DNA of 64,000 nucleotides. It comes from Sphagnum compactum (taxonomy: Eukaryota > Bryophyta > Sphagnopsida > Sphagnales). The DNA lies in NCBI GenBank assembly GCA_965153455.1, contig OZ234500.1:682001-746000 (forward strand), written 5' to 3'. The stretch's first letter is position 1; each line of letters opens with the position of its first letter. A program made the translations under genes and the position numbers. This document shows, one piece after another, positions 1 through 15,646 of this stretch. A model generated the notes under the pieces. It saw nothing but the letters and a program-made list of their open reading frames with translations, was not told the DNA's origin and ran no database searches.

Positions 1-919
1 AAAAAAACACCAGCTGAAAATTCCTCAAAATGTGGGACCAAACCAAAATGGGTTAATGTATTTCAGTAGTCTCTCTCCCTTACGGACAAGCAGAACCAAC
101 GAAGAAGAGAAAGCCTAGAGAATAATCCATAGTAAAACAAAGAGAAAAAGGACCAAAAGTTGTGGGGACAGAGAGTCTTGAGCTGGAAGGGACTGAAGAA
201 GGAAGAAACTCAAGAGAGAGAGAGAGAGAGTATGTGTGTGTTGTATGTTTGGTTGGATTGTTTTGTTGATCAAACTATTTGGAAGACAAAAGAGAGAGAC
301 AGAAGAGACTCTGAGAGAGAGGGAAAAAAAATCAGAGCAGGATTGTGAACTTGACTTCAATCTTTCTTTCTTTCTTTCTTCCTTTGCATTCATCTGCCAA
401 GCTCGTAGCCAAGGAAAAATTAGACACAGAGAGATTATAATGCAGCTAGGACCGACATTAGATGAAAGATGAATTTATTTTTTTTTGCATTATTATTGTG
501 CAACAGCAATGTGGGGTTGGGGGTTTTTTTTTTTTTCCAATTTTCTCATGTTGCTCTTAATGTGGGCAATCAGCCACAAGAGGTTTAGCCAAATCTGGCT
601 ACAAAACAAATTGGAGAAGATGAAAGCTCTAGGAATCCTATTACATGTTAATGTTGACGGACCACTAAAACCTATTAGTTGAATATGGTGATTTCTTTTG
701 GGTTAAATATGGCGATTTTCTTTTCGAGTTAAATATGGCACACTTTCTTCAAAAGAAGAAAGCTAGAAATCTGCCCAAATCCTTCAAAGATCTTGGCAAT
801 TGATCTCAAATTTATTTTTCTTCCTTGAAATGTGGCGATTTGTTTTTTAGGAAAATTTTCCCAAAAGTTCCATTGACCATGAGTCTTGGGGACTTTCTTC
901 TTCTTAAAATAGAAAAAAT
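1..919. other. Non-coding stretch with simple repeats
   Basis: No gene is supported here. The stretch holds GA/GT simple repeats at about 212-240, a CTTT run at 362-379 and T-rich segments. The open frames across it are short, low in complexity and match no family I know. It could be the flank or untranslated part of a gene lying to the left, but nothing shows this. Confidence 0.5.
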
Positions 920-1190
920 GGTGAAAAAATGGATTTTGGTCCCTAGGTAATAATAGGTCTATTCATATATGAGGATTTTTGAAAGATGATATATTGGCTT
1001 GTGTTGAAGCTTGAGATTAGTTATATAGAGTTACGATATCTTGAAGGATTTTGGTTTCTTTAAAGGATTTTTTTGGAAGATTGTACTTTTGCATGGTGAA
1101 ATATTGAAATTTTCATAATTCTTCTTTGTTTGCATTAAGATGCTTTTTAATGTAAATGGCAAAGGGCCACGGTTGTGACACACCCCTTTG
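920..1190 (+). repeat. Dispersed repeat family R1, copy A (5' truncated)
   Basis: This shares the body of a family seen at least six times in the window, with landmarks such as TAATAATAGGTCTATT, TTGAAAGATGATAT and TGTAAATGGCAA, and a 3' end near CACACCCCTTTGTT. The 5' end is missing. It runs directly into copy B, so A and B form a head-to-tail pair. No coding capacity is seen; a non-autonomous mobile element is the likeliest nature. Confidence 0.65.
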
Positions 1191-1522
1191 TTGGCCTTGG
1201 CTACCAAGAAGGCAAGGAAGGATATTGTGTTTAGATTCATTATAGAGTATATAGGTAGTAGCTTAAGGGGGTTTGGCCCCAAGGTAGTAGTAGGTCTATT
1301 TTGGTATGAGCATTTTTGAAAGATGATATTTTGGTTACTCTTGTGTTGAAACTTGAGATTAGTTATAATAGAGTTATAATAATATCTTGAAGGATTTTGG
1401 CTACTTTTAAGGCAAAAGAAAGAATTATGGCATAATTCTTTTGCCATAATTCTTTCTTTTGCCTTAAGATACAATTGTAATGTAAATGGCAAGGCCACAG
1501 TGTGAGACACACAGCCCTTGTT
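1191..1522 (+). repeat. Dispersed repeat family R1, copy B
   Basis: This copy starts TTGGCCTTGG and ends near the CACAGCCCTTGTT form of the family 3' end. Short inverted ends (GGCCTTGCC against GGCAAGGCC) recur in the family. It differs from the other copies by an internal near-perfect hairpin at 1407-1467, described separately. Confidence 0.65.
1407..1467. repeat. Perfect 26-bp inverted repeat (hairpin)
   Basis: Positions 1407-1432 and 1442-1467 are exact reverse complements, with a nine-base spacer between them. The arm reads TTAAGGCAAAAGAAAGAATT and on to ATGGCA. It sits inside R1 copy B; the other copies carry only one arm-like segment (CATAATTCTTCTTTTGCCTTAAG type). A local snap-back duplication is the simplest origin. 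A small-RNA precursor is possible but unsupported. Confidence 0.85.
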
Positions 1523-1599
1523 TTCTTTCTGGAAACCCAGCGCCATGTACAGCAAGACCCGCACACATTTAAGAAGCGCATGTGACTTACGCCACCCAC

Positions 1600-2514
1600 C
1601 CACGGATGCACTCACTCACTCACTCACTCACTCATCAAATTTGCCATCAGGCCCCACATCAATTTGCATCTCCTTTTGATCGTTGCTTTTGATCGATCGC
1701 TGGCTGCACGCTCCTCTTGTTGTTGTTGTAGTTTGGCTTGCCTGGACACGATCTGTTGTTGTTGTTGTTGTTGTTGTTGTTGTGTAGCTTGGACCTAAGC
1801 TGCTGCTGCTGCCCACAGCTGAATTTTTTAGCTCCCCAGTGCAGTTGTTGGACCAGCTCGCCTTTCATTGATCCTGTTGTTCTTGTTCTTCAGCTCTATG
1901 ACATTTCACAGGTTTTTTTTCCGGAAGTAGGCTAAGGGGTGTTGCTGTGGAGTGAGTGTGGGAACTTGTTTTTGATTGTGTAACCTTTGAGCTTCTTGTT
2001 CCAAGACAGGTTTTGATCTGCGGCAATAATATGATGGACAACAAGCTGCTGCAGCTGTAGCTGCAGGACTAGGAGCAGCAGCAAGCAGGTCATGCTTTTG
2101 ATCTGTTGCAAAGCTGCTGCTTCATATTGTGTCAAATGGGTTGATGTTTCTTTTGCTGCGGGAGGTAGGTTTTTTTCACCAAAAAAAGAAGTTAGAGTTC
2201 AGTAATTTTGGTGGCTAATAAGCTTGTCATGAGATCTGTTTTTCCAAGCTGCCGCAGCTTTCTTGGTACTGGCGGACTAATTTCTTTCAGATTTAAATCA
2301 AAGTGTAATTATGCACCAGCTCTTGATGATCCCATTCAAGGCCTGACATAATTAGAAGCAGCAGACTGGTAGTGTTTTGATCGCGGATCCTTGATCATCG
2401 CAGTGACCACATGATCAGAAGGAGCTGCTGATCACGAGTTGTTTCTCAAACACTGCCAGGGTTGAGCTTTTGCTTTTTCTTGTTGTTGCTGCAGCAGCTG
2501 CAGTCTGAGGAAAA
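1600..2514 (+). promoter_or_regulatory. Upstream region of the LTP-kinase gene
   Basis: This is the stretch between R1 copy B and the start codon of the receptor kinase. It contains a CACT tetranucleotide run (about 1609-1633), GTT trinucleotide runs (about 1715-1785) and many GCAGC/CTGCTG motifs. No TATA box or transcription start could be fixed. It presumably holds the promoter and the 5' untranslated region; open frames here are low-complexity products of the trinucleotide runs. Confidence 0.4.
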
Positions 2515-6846
<4,332 letters not shown>

Positions 6847-9705
6847 ACAAACAACCCAGTAGAGAAACAATGCCCTTAATTTACAGTAGCCATGATCTTG
6901 GGAATTTGACAAACTGCCATTTTAGTCACCACTGCCTATCGCTACTGTTGCTTCTGTTGTTGTTTGTTTCAGATGAATTGTACAACAAAATACTTTGCAA
7001 CTTGGACTACATTGCCAAAACATGGCTTATATAGTCTTTGAGAATGGCAGGGATCTGTATAGAGTTCCTGCAGGCAGGTTGTCCTCAGCAATTTCTCCAT
7101 TCCAGTTTTGGGGGCCCTCTCTTGGGCTTTGTGGGGGGCCAAATTTGTTTATTATGCTCCCAATGTGTTCATTACTGTAATCTTCTGCTCTACCTTTCAG
7201 AGATAGTCAAGGCATTATTGATCCCTTGTCTGCTTTCATAGTATTCAGAATGCATGCATACATATGTATATTTTCATGGAAATGGAAGAGTTGCCAGTTG
7301 AAACTTCATACTTTCCCCTTGTTTTCAGTGTGATTGGCAACTTGGGTAGAACTTGGATCTATTGATTTTTAGTCAGATGCTACAGATATATAGAGACAAG
7401 GTGTTTTGGACTGGGGTTGTCCATTACCTAGTCCAACTCTAAACGCCTAAAACCCTGTCTGAATGGAAAGAACATGATTTACTTATGCGATGATTAATTC
7501 TTGAACACTTTAGTCTGCGAGGAACAATTGCACAAATGTTTGTAAAAAGGGAGGATGGTGGGACGTGTAAAAGCCCAAAAGGACAGTAAAATGCATGTAC
7601 TTCAATAAGTTTCGATAAATTTTCTCTATTGAAACTTATAGAGAACTTATAGACAATTAGCCAAACAACAAACATGCACACGGCCTTATTGAGGGCTTTT
7701 CAGTGGCACTGATAGGGGCCCCATCATTTGGGAGGGTTACAATGTAGTCACATCCAAGCAAGCAAACAAACAAACACCTAGAGAATATATAGAAGATTGA
7801 TTGTTTTAATTTTAAGCTTTATCTTTCATGATCATTCTTTTCTGGTTCACTTTTTTCCTCCCTAAGCAAGTTGTGACTAAACACTTAGTCTATAAAGAGT
7901 CCCCCTCTTACTTATGCATGGTCCTTTATCTCTAGGTTTCAAAGAAAAAGTATAAAACATTAGAGGGTGGACTTATTATAGATTTTTAAAATCATTCAAA
8001 AAGGTTAAAGAAATGTAGAAGATTAACCTTGAAAGCAAATCTATCAAACACAGGGCAATTTATGAATGATGCATGTTGCTAAACCTGTAACCAAATAGTC
8101 AAATGTTGATAAACAACGTTACCTGTTTCATCACCAAAATGGATAAAACAAAAAAATGAACATAATCTTATATTTTAACATCCAAATTTGTATGTGTGAC
8201 AAAGATCTAAATTAAAACTTGGTTTAGAAATTGACATCATGGTGTTGATGGTTCCATGAGCTCTAAATTTATAGAAAAATAGACATTGTCACAAAGGCTT
8301 TACAAATGTGGTGTTTCTATTCTTGTAGAACCTTCATGATGTTTAATCTCGTCCTCGTGCTTTAATCTCTTAACATTCCTTGTCATTCCAAATGTTTTTA
8401 ATTGTGCACATCTTTGTTCTCCTCTTGTGATCATGATGTTGTTCAATGTTTGGCTTTTATTCCTTTCATGATGCTTGGAGGAAGCCTTTGCTTCTTGGTT
8501 CTTTCGTAATGCTTTGTAACGACTTCCTATTCTAGTCCTTTTTGTGATGCTTTCAATGTTCCTCTTCTAGTCCCTTTCATCCCAGTCTTCCTCTTGGGTG
8601 TTTCTCTTTGTGATGCTCTTGGTGATCCTTTTCTTGTTGGTCCCTTTTCTGATGTTTGTGACATTCTTTTTGAGGTCCCCTTTGCGTCATTTTGTGGTGT
8701 TTTCTTGCTTGATCATCAAAAGGTTGCAGCCTTGTTGCAACATGCCTTCATTCTCACATTGAGCCCTTACCCATTGTTTAACCTCTTTTTGAACTTTTGT
8801 TGTGATTCTAAGGAACTCACACCTATGTACTTTGATGAATACGTTCCTAAGTATGTTTTAAAAAATTTCTTGGAAGCAATCACTTACCCCCTTTACAACC
8901 ATTTCAAATCAAACTAAAATAAAATATGTTATTGCACATTTTTCAACTATCCTTTGAACTACTTGTTCTTTCATAGTTAAGGAATCCACTACTTTTCTAA
9001 CCTGCTTATCCTCCCTTTCCTTTTGCTTTATTTTTCTCATTTCTTTTATTGTTGCCTTGTCCTTGATTTTTTTCATATGATATCTAAGGTACTCATTGAA
9101 AATCACATGTGATTATGAATAATCAACTAACAACTTTTTCCCCTTAATGTGTATTACATGCAAATGGAATAGTGACATCAAGTTGTACAAGTTCATTGAC
9201 TTTTAAGTTAGATTTGAAAATGTTTAAAATTTTTATAATCATGGCTCAAAATTAGGATCATCTAGGTTGACTACAAGGTGAAAGCACTTTATGGTGACTC
9301 CCTTTATGTAGTCACATTATATCGTTTTCTTGGGTGGATGCTTTTGTAACTAACCATGTCAACACTCAAAAGGAATTTCACGATTGTTTTACATACTATG
9401 GTAGAACATAACCCAAACAATAATATTTTACAAAATAAAATTATTTTCTATGTATATCATGGTGAATTGGAATATATTTGTGTAAAATATACTTGTAATT
9501 GTGTATTGAAACATGCAAATATATTCCAAAAACCATTGAAATGGATTTTAACATCTACAAAATTTGTAGTATCTATTTTATATGTGATGATTCCACATGT
9601 TTTGAACCATATTTGTGAACCGTGTGAAGAATTTGATCATTTTCATCTCACAAATGGGGTTTTCTCAAGGTGTTGACCATTTATCATAAACTTTCCATTC
9701 TATGA
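6847..9705. other. AT-rich intergenic stretch downstream of the kinase gene
   Basis: The first few hundred bases are probably the 3' untranslated region of the kinase gene. The rest is AT-rich. The open frames at 8594-8917 (+), 9356-9676 (+) and 7439-7681 (-) show no recognisable domain, no splice partners and repeat-like composition, so they are not called as genes. Confidence 0.5.
8330..8720 (+). repeat. Degenerate tandem repeat around TTTGTGATGCTTT / TTCTAGTCC
   Basis: A unit of roughly 45-55 bp containing CTTT(C/T)(A/G)TGATGCTT and TCCTCTTCTAGTCC recurs about seven to eight times with heavy divergence. It explains the long T-rich open frame in this area. Confidence 0.55.
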
Positions 9706-9868
9706 TTTGGTAATGAAAATCGTGTGAAAATAATTCTTTCATGGGTTCATATTTTATGCACACAAATGTTATGCATTTAAAATACATATGATGCACGTAT
9801 AAATAGGATGAAATATTTTATGAATCAAAATATTCATAAAATATTCATCCTACTTATATATGCATCAT
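9706..9868. repeat. AATGAAAATCGTGTG element fragment with long hairpin
   Basis: The left end AATGAAAATCGTGTGAA matches the end of the element at 31501-31750. Positions 9788-9868 form a near-perfect hairpin: about 37 bp from ATGATGCAC through ATTTTATGAAT pair with ATTCATAAAATATTCATCC through TGCATCAT, with a few mismatches. It is probably a truncated or rearranged copy of the same inverted-repeat family. Confidence 0.6.
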
Positions 9869-9939
9869 ACATGTGGTAACTTGAAATTTGGAGAAACAAC
9901 CACTCCGAAATGGAAAATGATAAACATTTTGAATTGGGT

Positions 9940-10885
9940 CAATGTGTTGCAACCTTAGCCTTAGGCTCACGACCAAGGCAAGGGGTTGTAAGGTTGCGGG
10001 CCAAAAGGGAGACCCGGGAGTCACATCACATGCTCCCAAGAGTGCAAAGAGTGTGAGAGAATGCACCCTCACACTCCCAAGTGAACTCCCATTGTGCGAG
10101 TTGGAGTCCCAACTGGACTCCTAAATTTTCAGAGCGCAATTGCAGGGGTTGAAACCCATCCGATTGAAAAATTCTTTATATCATTGGAAAGCTATTGAAA
10201 CGTAGATGTCTAAAATGGGCTCGCATTGCCCATTTGGACATCTGAAACACAAGTTATGGCCAAAAGAAGGGCCGGGAGTCAAATTGGCAATTTGACTCCC
10301 GACCACTAAAAGTCAGGAATCGACCCGATTTCCTTGCGTGCAGGTGGCGTGCGACATACCATTGAAAAGCTCTTGACGAGGGCTACAGCTTTGCTTTAGA
10401 CCTCATCGCAATCAAAGGTCTTCACGCAAAGTTATGGGCCCCCAAAGTCGCAGGAGTCCCAATTGTGCGAATTTCAGGACTCCCAGGGACTCCCAGGGAC
10501 TCCCACTTAGGAGTCCCGAGACAAAAAGCCATTTGGATGTGGCCCCCGTGGAGAGGTGCAGAGTATACTATAAAGGGGAAGGTGGTGGCTTCCTCGCAAG
10601 TCCGGGCCGTGGTGAGTCTTATGAGTCCGAGTTGCTCGTGGCTCGTCCTAGCACCAAAAGTGCTCCAACTATGCACTAACCACCTTCTGTTGGTTTTGTG
10701 CAAGCCCATGTGAGTAATTTAAACTTGTCAATTCTTCCTAGTCCCATCCCGGAGCTCCAGCATGCCCCTCTACCCCTTCAAAATGCTACAAGCCAGGGAG
10801 CGTGCCCCGACTCCTTGCTCTTCCGCTGGTTTCTGTTCAGGACTCCCATTTGAGTCCTTCAAGGAGTTAGGAGCGCGTCACAATG
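9940..10885 (+). mobile_element. Possible solo LTR or LTR fragment with GGAGTC motifs
   Basis: This GC-richer block stands out from its AT-rich flanks and carries many GGAGTC or GACTCC motifs, including a triple GACTCCCAGG run at about 10489-10508. Positions 10273-10301 are a perfect palindrome with 14-bp arms around one base. A TATAAA box lies at 10569-10574 followed by a C/T- and G-rich leader, as in many plant LTR promoters. I could not fix TG...CA ends, a target duplication, a primer-binding site or any gag-pol coding, so the LTR reading is only tentative. The short open frames within it are not called. Confidence 0.35.
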
Positions 10886-13800
10886 CATAACATCCATTTC
10901 AAACATACATTTGGATGATTAATGAAACCAAATACTTGATGTAATTTGAAATGAAAAACGAATTTTGTTATATTATGTATGCCATAAATATACCTATTGG
11001 TTCTTTGAATTTAAATGATTAAATTTTTTTTCTCAAATAATTTTGAATATCATTAACATAATGAAAATAATAATCCTAAGGCCTTAACACCACAAAGTAA
11101 ACCCAAAATTAAATGCACCATGTTTTGATAAATATGTATTATAATATAATACCCAAAAATGCATGAAAGACTATCATTATATTGTGTTTTCACTTTACAT
11201 TGGTTTCTTTTAGCACATCTTGTTTTTACTTTGGACCTTGAGGCATTCTACTCAATAACATTACTAAGTTTTTGACCTAGATGTAGGAGGACTTTTAATT
11301 GGGTGAAAACACACTACAAATGAGCCACTTTTCACCACTTTTCACCCAAAAAAATGATATATAACATGATATGTATTTAATACGCTAAATTTTGATGATA
11401 TTTTTTGAAAACCTTAACTAATACAAGATTTGATGTCCACATGTAGGAAAGAAAACCAAATGCAGAATTTTTGTTTTTGTGACTATAATTTTTGGGGGGC
11501 ATAATGTGCTTTCACCCAATTGTTACATGAATTATTGTTTTTATATTAAATAACTCAATGGTTGTTGATTATGATCAACTTGATCATTTGATGTGTAATC
11601 ATTTTCACCTCCCTTGTTGCTACTTGCTATACATGTAAATGTATGTTTAATGCTAAATCTTATTGTCCATTGCCTTAAGGTTAAAAGGTCATATACCTAT
11701 AACCCTAAATCCAAACTTGATATTATGTTTGGTGAATGATTAGTTTTATAAGATGTTGTCCACCTATTTATTTAAACTGATCAAGTGTTTGGTTCCATAT
11801 AATTGTTTCTCACCATAACCCCATCCCTCCTTTTTGAATGTTGTTTTAGAGGTTAAATGAAACAAAATATAATATTTAGAAGTTGGAGGGCATTTGATGT
11901 GTGAGATGATAAGGTGATAACATCTAGACCAAAATTTTGCTCTATTGTTTGTAATGTAATATGTGGATCATGTTTATTCAAAACTAATAAATGATGAACT
12001 ACAAAAAATTCTCATTGTAAATTTTTTTCACTTGGATGCAATCATGTTAATACATACCAAATTAGTAGTAGACATTAAATAATATTTCATATTTTTAAAT
12101 GATAATCTAAGTTGAGGTTGAAAACTTTAAATCTATTTATATCATAACATTCATAATAGGAACATTTGAATAAACTTAGAATTTAATTTTAAAAATTAAA
12201 CCTTAGTATAAATTTTATTAAAAAATAAAGAATTTGACAATGTTAATTTGAATATGGCTTCAAATTTTATATTTGTACACAATCTAGAAAAATTACAAGT
12301 GTGACAATCCAAACAGTCCATCTATTCATGCTTTCACCAAACAATCATGAAAAATGATGGGGTGATTTTTATTACTATGGATGCACCCATTTTTGAAATT
12401 TTTAAAATATAAACCTCGTCATTTATATATATATATATATATATAATTTTTTTAAAAACATTTTTCCCAAAATAATAGAAGAATATTTCAAATTAAGCAA
12501 TCACTTGAGGGGATGCCTCTAGTTCATTATATTGTGATTTGACCCACTTGTAACATACTTTGCATTGCCATGAAACATGAACATGAAACATGTCATCTAA
12601 ACTTTCTCTTACATTGCCATGTAGGTATTCAATTTGCATAGTTTGATGTAGTTGTCCTGCATTCTTCCATCTTTGAAAATGTAGAATCTTACAAGTAAAA
12701 CCCCACTCATTGCATTAAATATGCATAGTTTACATTTAACCATTTTCAAGACTTGGGGATGATGTTATAAACTTGTCTACTTAGAATTGTTATTCTTCTT
12801 CATTGTTTGCTTGTTTGAATGCTTGTTTCAAATGTCTAAATTCCACATATGATTTACATCACAATTGTGTTGAGAGTACAATGCTTGCAAGTTGTTATGA
12901 AATGAATTGCAAGAAGTTGTGGTCAAATGTTATATTGTGCAAATTTCAAATATTTTTACTTGTTGAAAATTCAATTTTGGGTGTTTACATTTGAACCAAG
13001 ATCATTAGCTATTCCTTGATAGGCTATTTTGAAAAGGTGTAAATCTTGTTTATGTGAGTTCCATGTGATCATTATCTTCAATTAATGTAGCATTATTAAT
13101 AGTCTGCATTTCTACATAATTAAGTTGTTAAGGTCAATGTAATCGTTTTTGAATCTTATCTTCTATTAGTACACATGTTGGCCCAATTTTCCTAGATCTT
13201 GTTTTACCATTCAAATGGTATGAAATAAAAGTTAAGGCCTAGGGGCATGTTCCAAGATTCGTTTACCCTCTTCAAAGAACATGTCCTTCTTTCAATAACA
13301 TCCTAGATTCCTCTAATGCCTAGTTTGCCCATTTGCATGTCTCGGTTGCACTTGTTGGATTTTATTAATAGTTGTTGCTTTGGGTCTTGTCTTTGATGTG
13401 GGTTAAGGGGGCATATTTTCATTATCCAATGTTGGTTGGTCCAACATGCTATTGCATTGTTTGTGAGGCAAGTTCAAGTTTGTGATTGTTGCATTCCTTT
13501 TCGCCCCAACCTCCAAATAAGTGGAGGTGCATGCTTTGGTCCCACTGAATGTCTACCCTTATCTTTTCATGTACATAGTCCAAGGATAGAGAAATTGAGT
13601 CACTAAGTTAGCATATATAATGCATGTGATTAGATAGTGGTTAGTGGGGGAGATGGAAGTGTAGAAATCCAAAAAATCTTCGAGCACAATATATGTCTCT
13701 CTATCGTCAATATGCAAGTGATGGGTGGTGAATCTCAATGTGAGATGGCCTTGATTTAGTGTCAAAATCTGCCACCTTTAAGGCTCCTTGATATACAATT

Positions 13801-14640
13801 TGAAACAACATATGGTTGGACCTAGCAATAATATAAGTACTTTTTGAACCTTGTATCATAAACCTTGTATATGATTTTAGCTATCTCTTCTCTTGGTGTT
13901 TGCACTTTAATTAGATCTAGTTTTTGCACATCTATTTCAAACTCCATTTTTTCTCGTTTACATGGTATACTTTTAAATCTAATTTTTGATTTTTGATTTA
14001 GTTCTCGAAGTTGAAAAATATTATAAAAATAAAAATATTGTAATTATATATATATATAGATATTGGTCTCCATCCACACCCATAGATGAACACAAAAATC
14101 CACTTTCTGGTTAGATATTGGAAAAAAAAATCTAAACACAATATTTCAAGACAAGGCCATTTTGAATTCTCTTTCCACATTTGGATGATGCCAAATAGGC
14201 CTAATCATAATGTCTTTACATTAAAGGACACTTTTCTCAAATGTTTTCAGTCATGTCAGCTGCCACCTCAGCTGCCACTTCAGCAATTTTTTTTGGCCCC
14301 TTTCTCGTCACGCCATAGGAGATTCTCAGGTGTGAATCTTTCCTTATCAGATAAGGTTGGCTCTTTGTAGAGTCAAATAGGTAACCTACTAACCACCCAA
14401 GGGTTAGTAGACTCGAAGGACATCTTTAGGGTTTTTTTTTTTTTTTTTTTAAATAAATTTTTGGGGCTAAAAACTCAAATAAGCACCCAACATTGGAAGG
14501 ATATGATCTTTTAGAGTTTCTGTTTTTCTTTTCTTTTTGGTAAAATCAAATGACCACCCAACTCAAAATTGGTGAAAATTCAAACATGACTAGGTATTAA
14601 TATGAGCCCTCTTTCTTTTTTTCTCATTTAGGAAGGGCCA
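10886..14640. other. AT-rich intergenic DNA, no gene seen
   Basis: Both strands were read for conserved motifs without success. The stretch holds a TA dinucleotide run at about 12425-12445, another TA run near 14047-14060, a T run at about 14434-14450, and short frames (12803-12994 +, 13559-13765 -) without family features. Nothing else is supported. Confidence 0.5.
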
Positions 14641-14649
14641 GCATTTATA

Positions 14650-14975
14650 GCCTTTAAAAAATAAAATTGGTGAGATTTCGCCAAAAAAGAGAAATTAAAA
14701 ACTAAATACATGAAAATGAGGTGATTTGGGAGGTTTTCAATAGCCAGAAGTTAGGGGGAAAATAGTAAAAATCTCCAGATTTCTACATTTGGTTTTCAAT
14801 GTGTAGCCAAAAATATAGAAGGATGAGTACAAAATTTGTATTCCATATTTGATTTATAGCCAGATTTGGATACATGGTCTTAGGGATGATCGCCAACTTT
14901 TCTACAACTTCGTATGGATTATCGCTAATTTGGCTACAAACAAAAATTCCTGTTAAAAAAAAACATTGGGCCTCA
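14650..14975 (+). repeat. Dispersed repeat family R2, copy 1
   Basis: This shares with 20940-21215 the ordered landmarks GCCA, GAAATT, GGTTTTCA, CCAGAAGT, GGGAAAATA, CCAGATTTCTA, TAGCCAAAAATATAGAAGG, TAGCCAGATTTGG and GATCGCCA, ending in AAATTCC followed by an A run. The A-rich tail and lack of terminal repeats would fit a retroposed element, but no polymerase III promoter boxes were identified. Confidence 0.6.
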
Positions 14976-15059
14976 GGACAGAAGGAAAGCAAAGTGGGTA
15001 AAATCACACAAAAAGGCGCGGCTTGTGGGAGCTGATTGGGAACAATTGAGAACAGTAGA

Positions 15060-15646
15060 GAATAATTGGGAACGAGTAGGGAGGTAGAATCGCGAACGAA
15101 AGAAGCCGACATGGCCATTGGCGTGTGTCGGCAGTGCTTACTGTACATGGCAACGCACACACGCCTTAGCACCACTGCGTGCTCAACAACCCCCGCGCGT
15201 GTACACTGCCCAGCACCCCGATCTCACACACGCCCGGTACTATCCCGTACTGCTCCGTGCACGCCCCCTGTCCTTTCCCGTAAATCCTCACCACTTCTGC
15301 CCTGCGCTCGACATGCGCTCGTCCGTCGCCGCTCCGCTGCAGTCCGCCGTCCGTCACTGCCGCTTCGCTGCATTGCTCCCGTCCGTCGCCCCTTTCGCGT
15401 TGCATTGTTCCCGTCCGTCGCTCGCTCGCTACTGCGCTGCATTTCTTCCTCCCGTCCATCGCTGCTGCGCAATGCCCGCATGATTCCTCGTCTCCAAGTG
15501 CGCTCGAATTGCATTATAAAGACTAGCCAGCCTCTCGACATTCCCTGCAATTTTATTTTCTTTCTTCACGACATTCAATCCGCTGTTGTCGTTCCAGAAG
15601 CTGTAACTCTTGATTCTTGATCAATCGATAGGCGGTCGGGATCACC
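15060..15646 (+). promoter_or_regulatory. GC-rich promoter and leader of the FTR1 gene
   Basis: Base composition changes sharply to GC-rich here. A TATAAA box lies at 15515-15520, about 127 bases before the ATG. Degenerate CCGTCCGTCGC-type repeats fill about 15290-15475. Four GTAC motifs, the core of the SBP-type copper response element described in green algae, fall at 15143, 15201, 15237 and 15247; whether they act here is speculation. Long open frames on both strands in this block are by-products of the GC-rich repeat and are not called as genes. Confidence 0.5.

Noticed and set aside
15066-15620. Plus- and minus-strand frames upstream of FTR1
   Set aside because: GC-rich repeat DNA with a TATA box inside it; the predicted peptides are Arg/Pro/Ser-rich and lack any domain.
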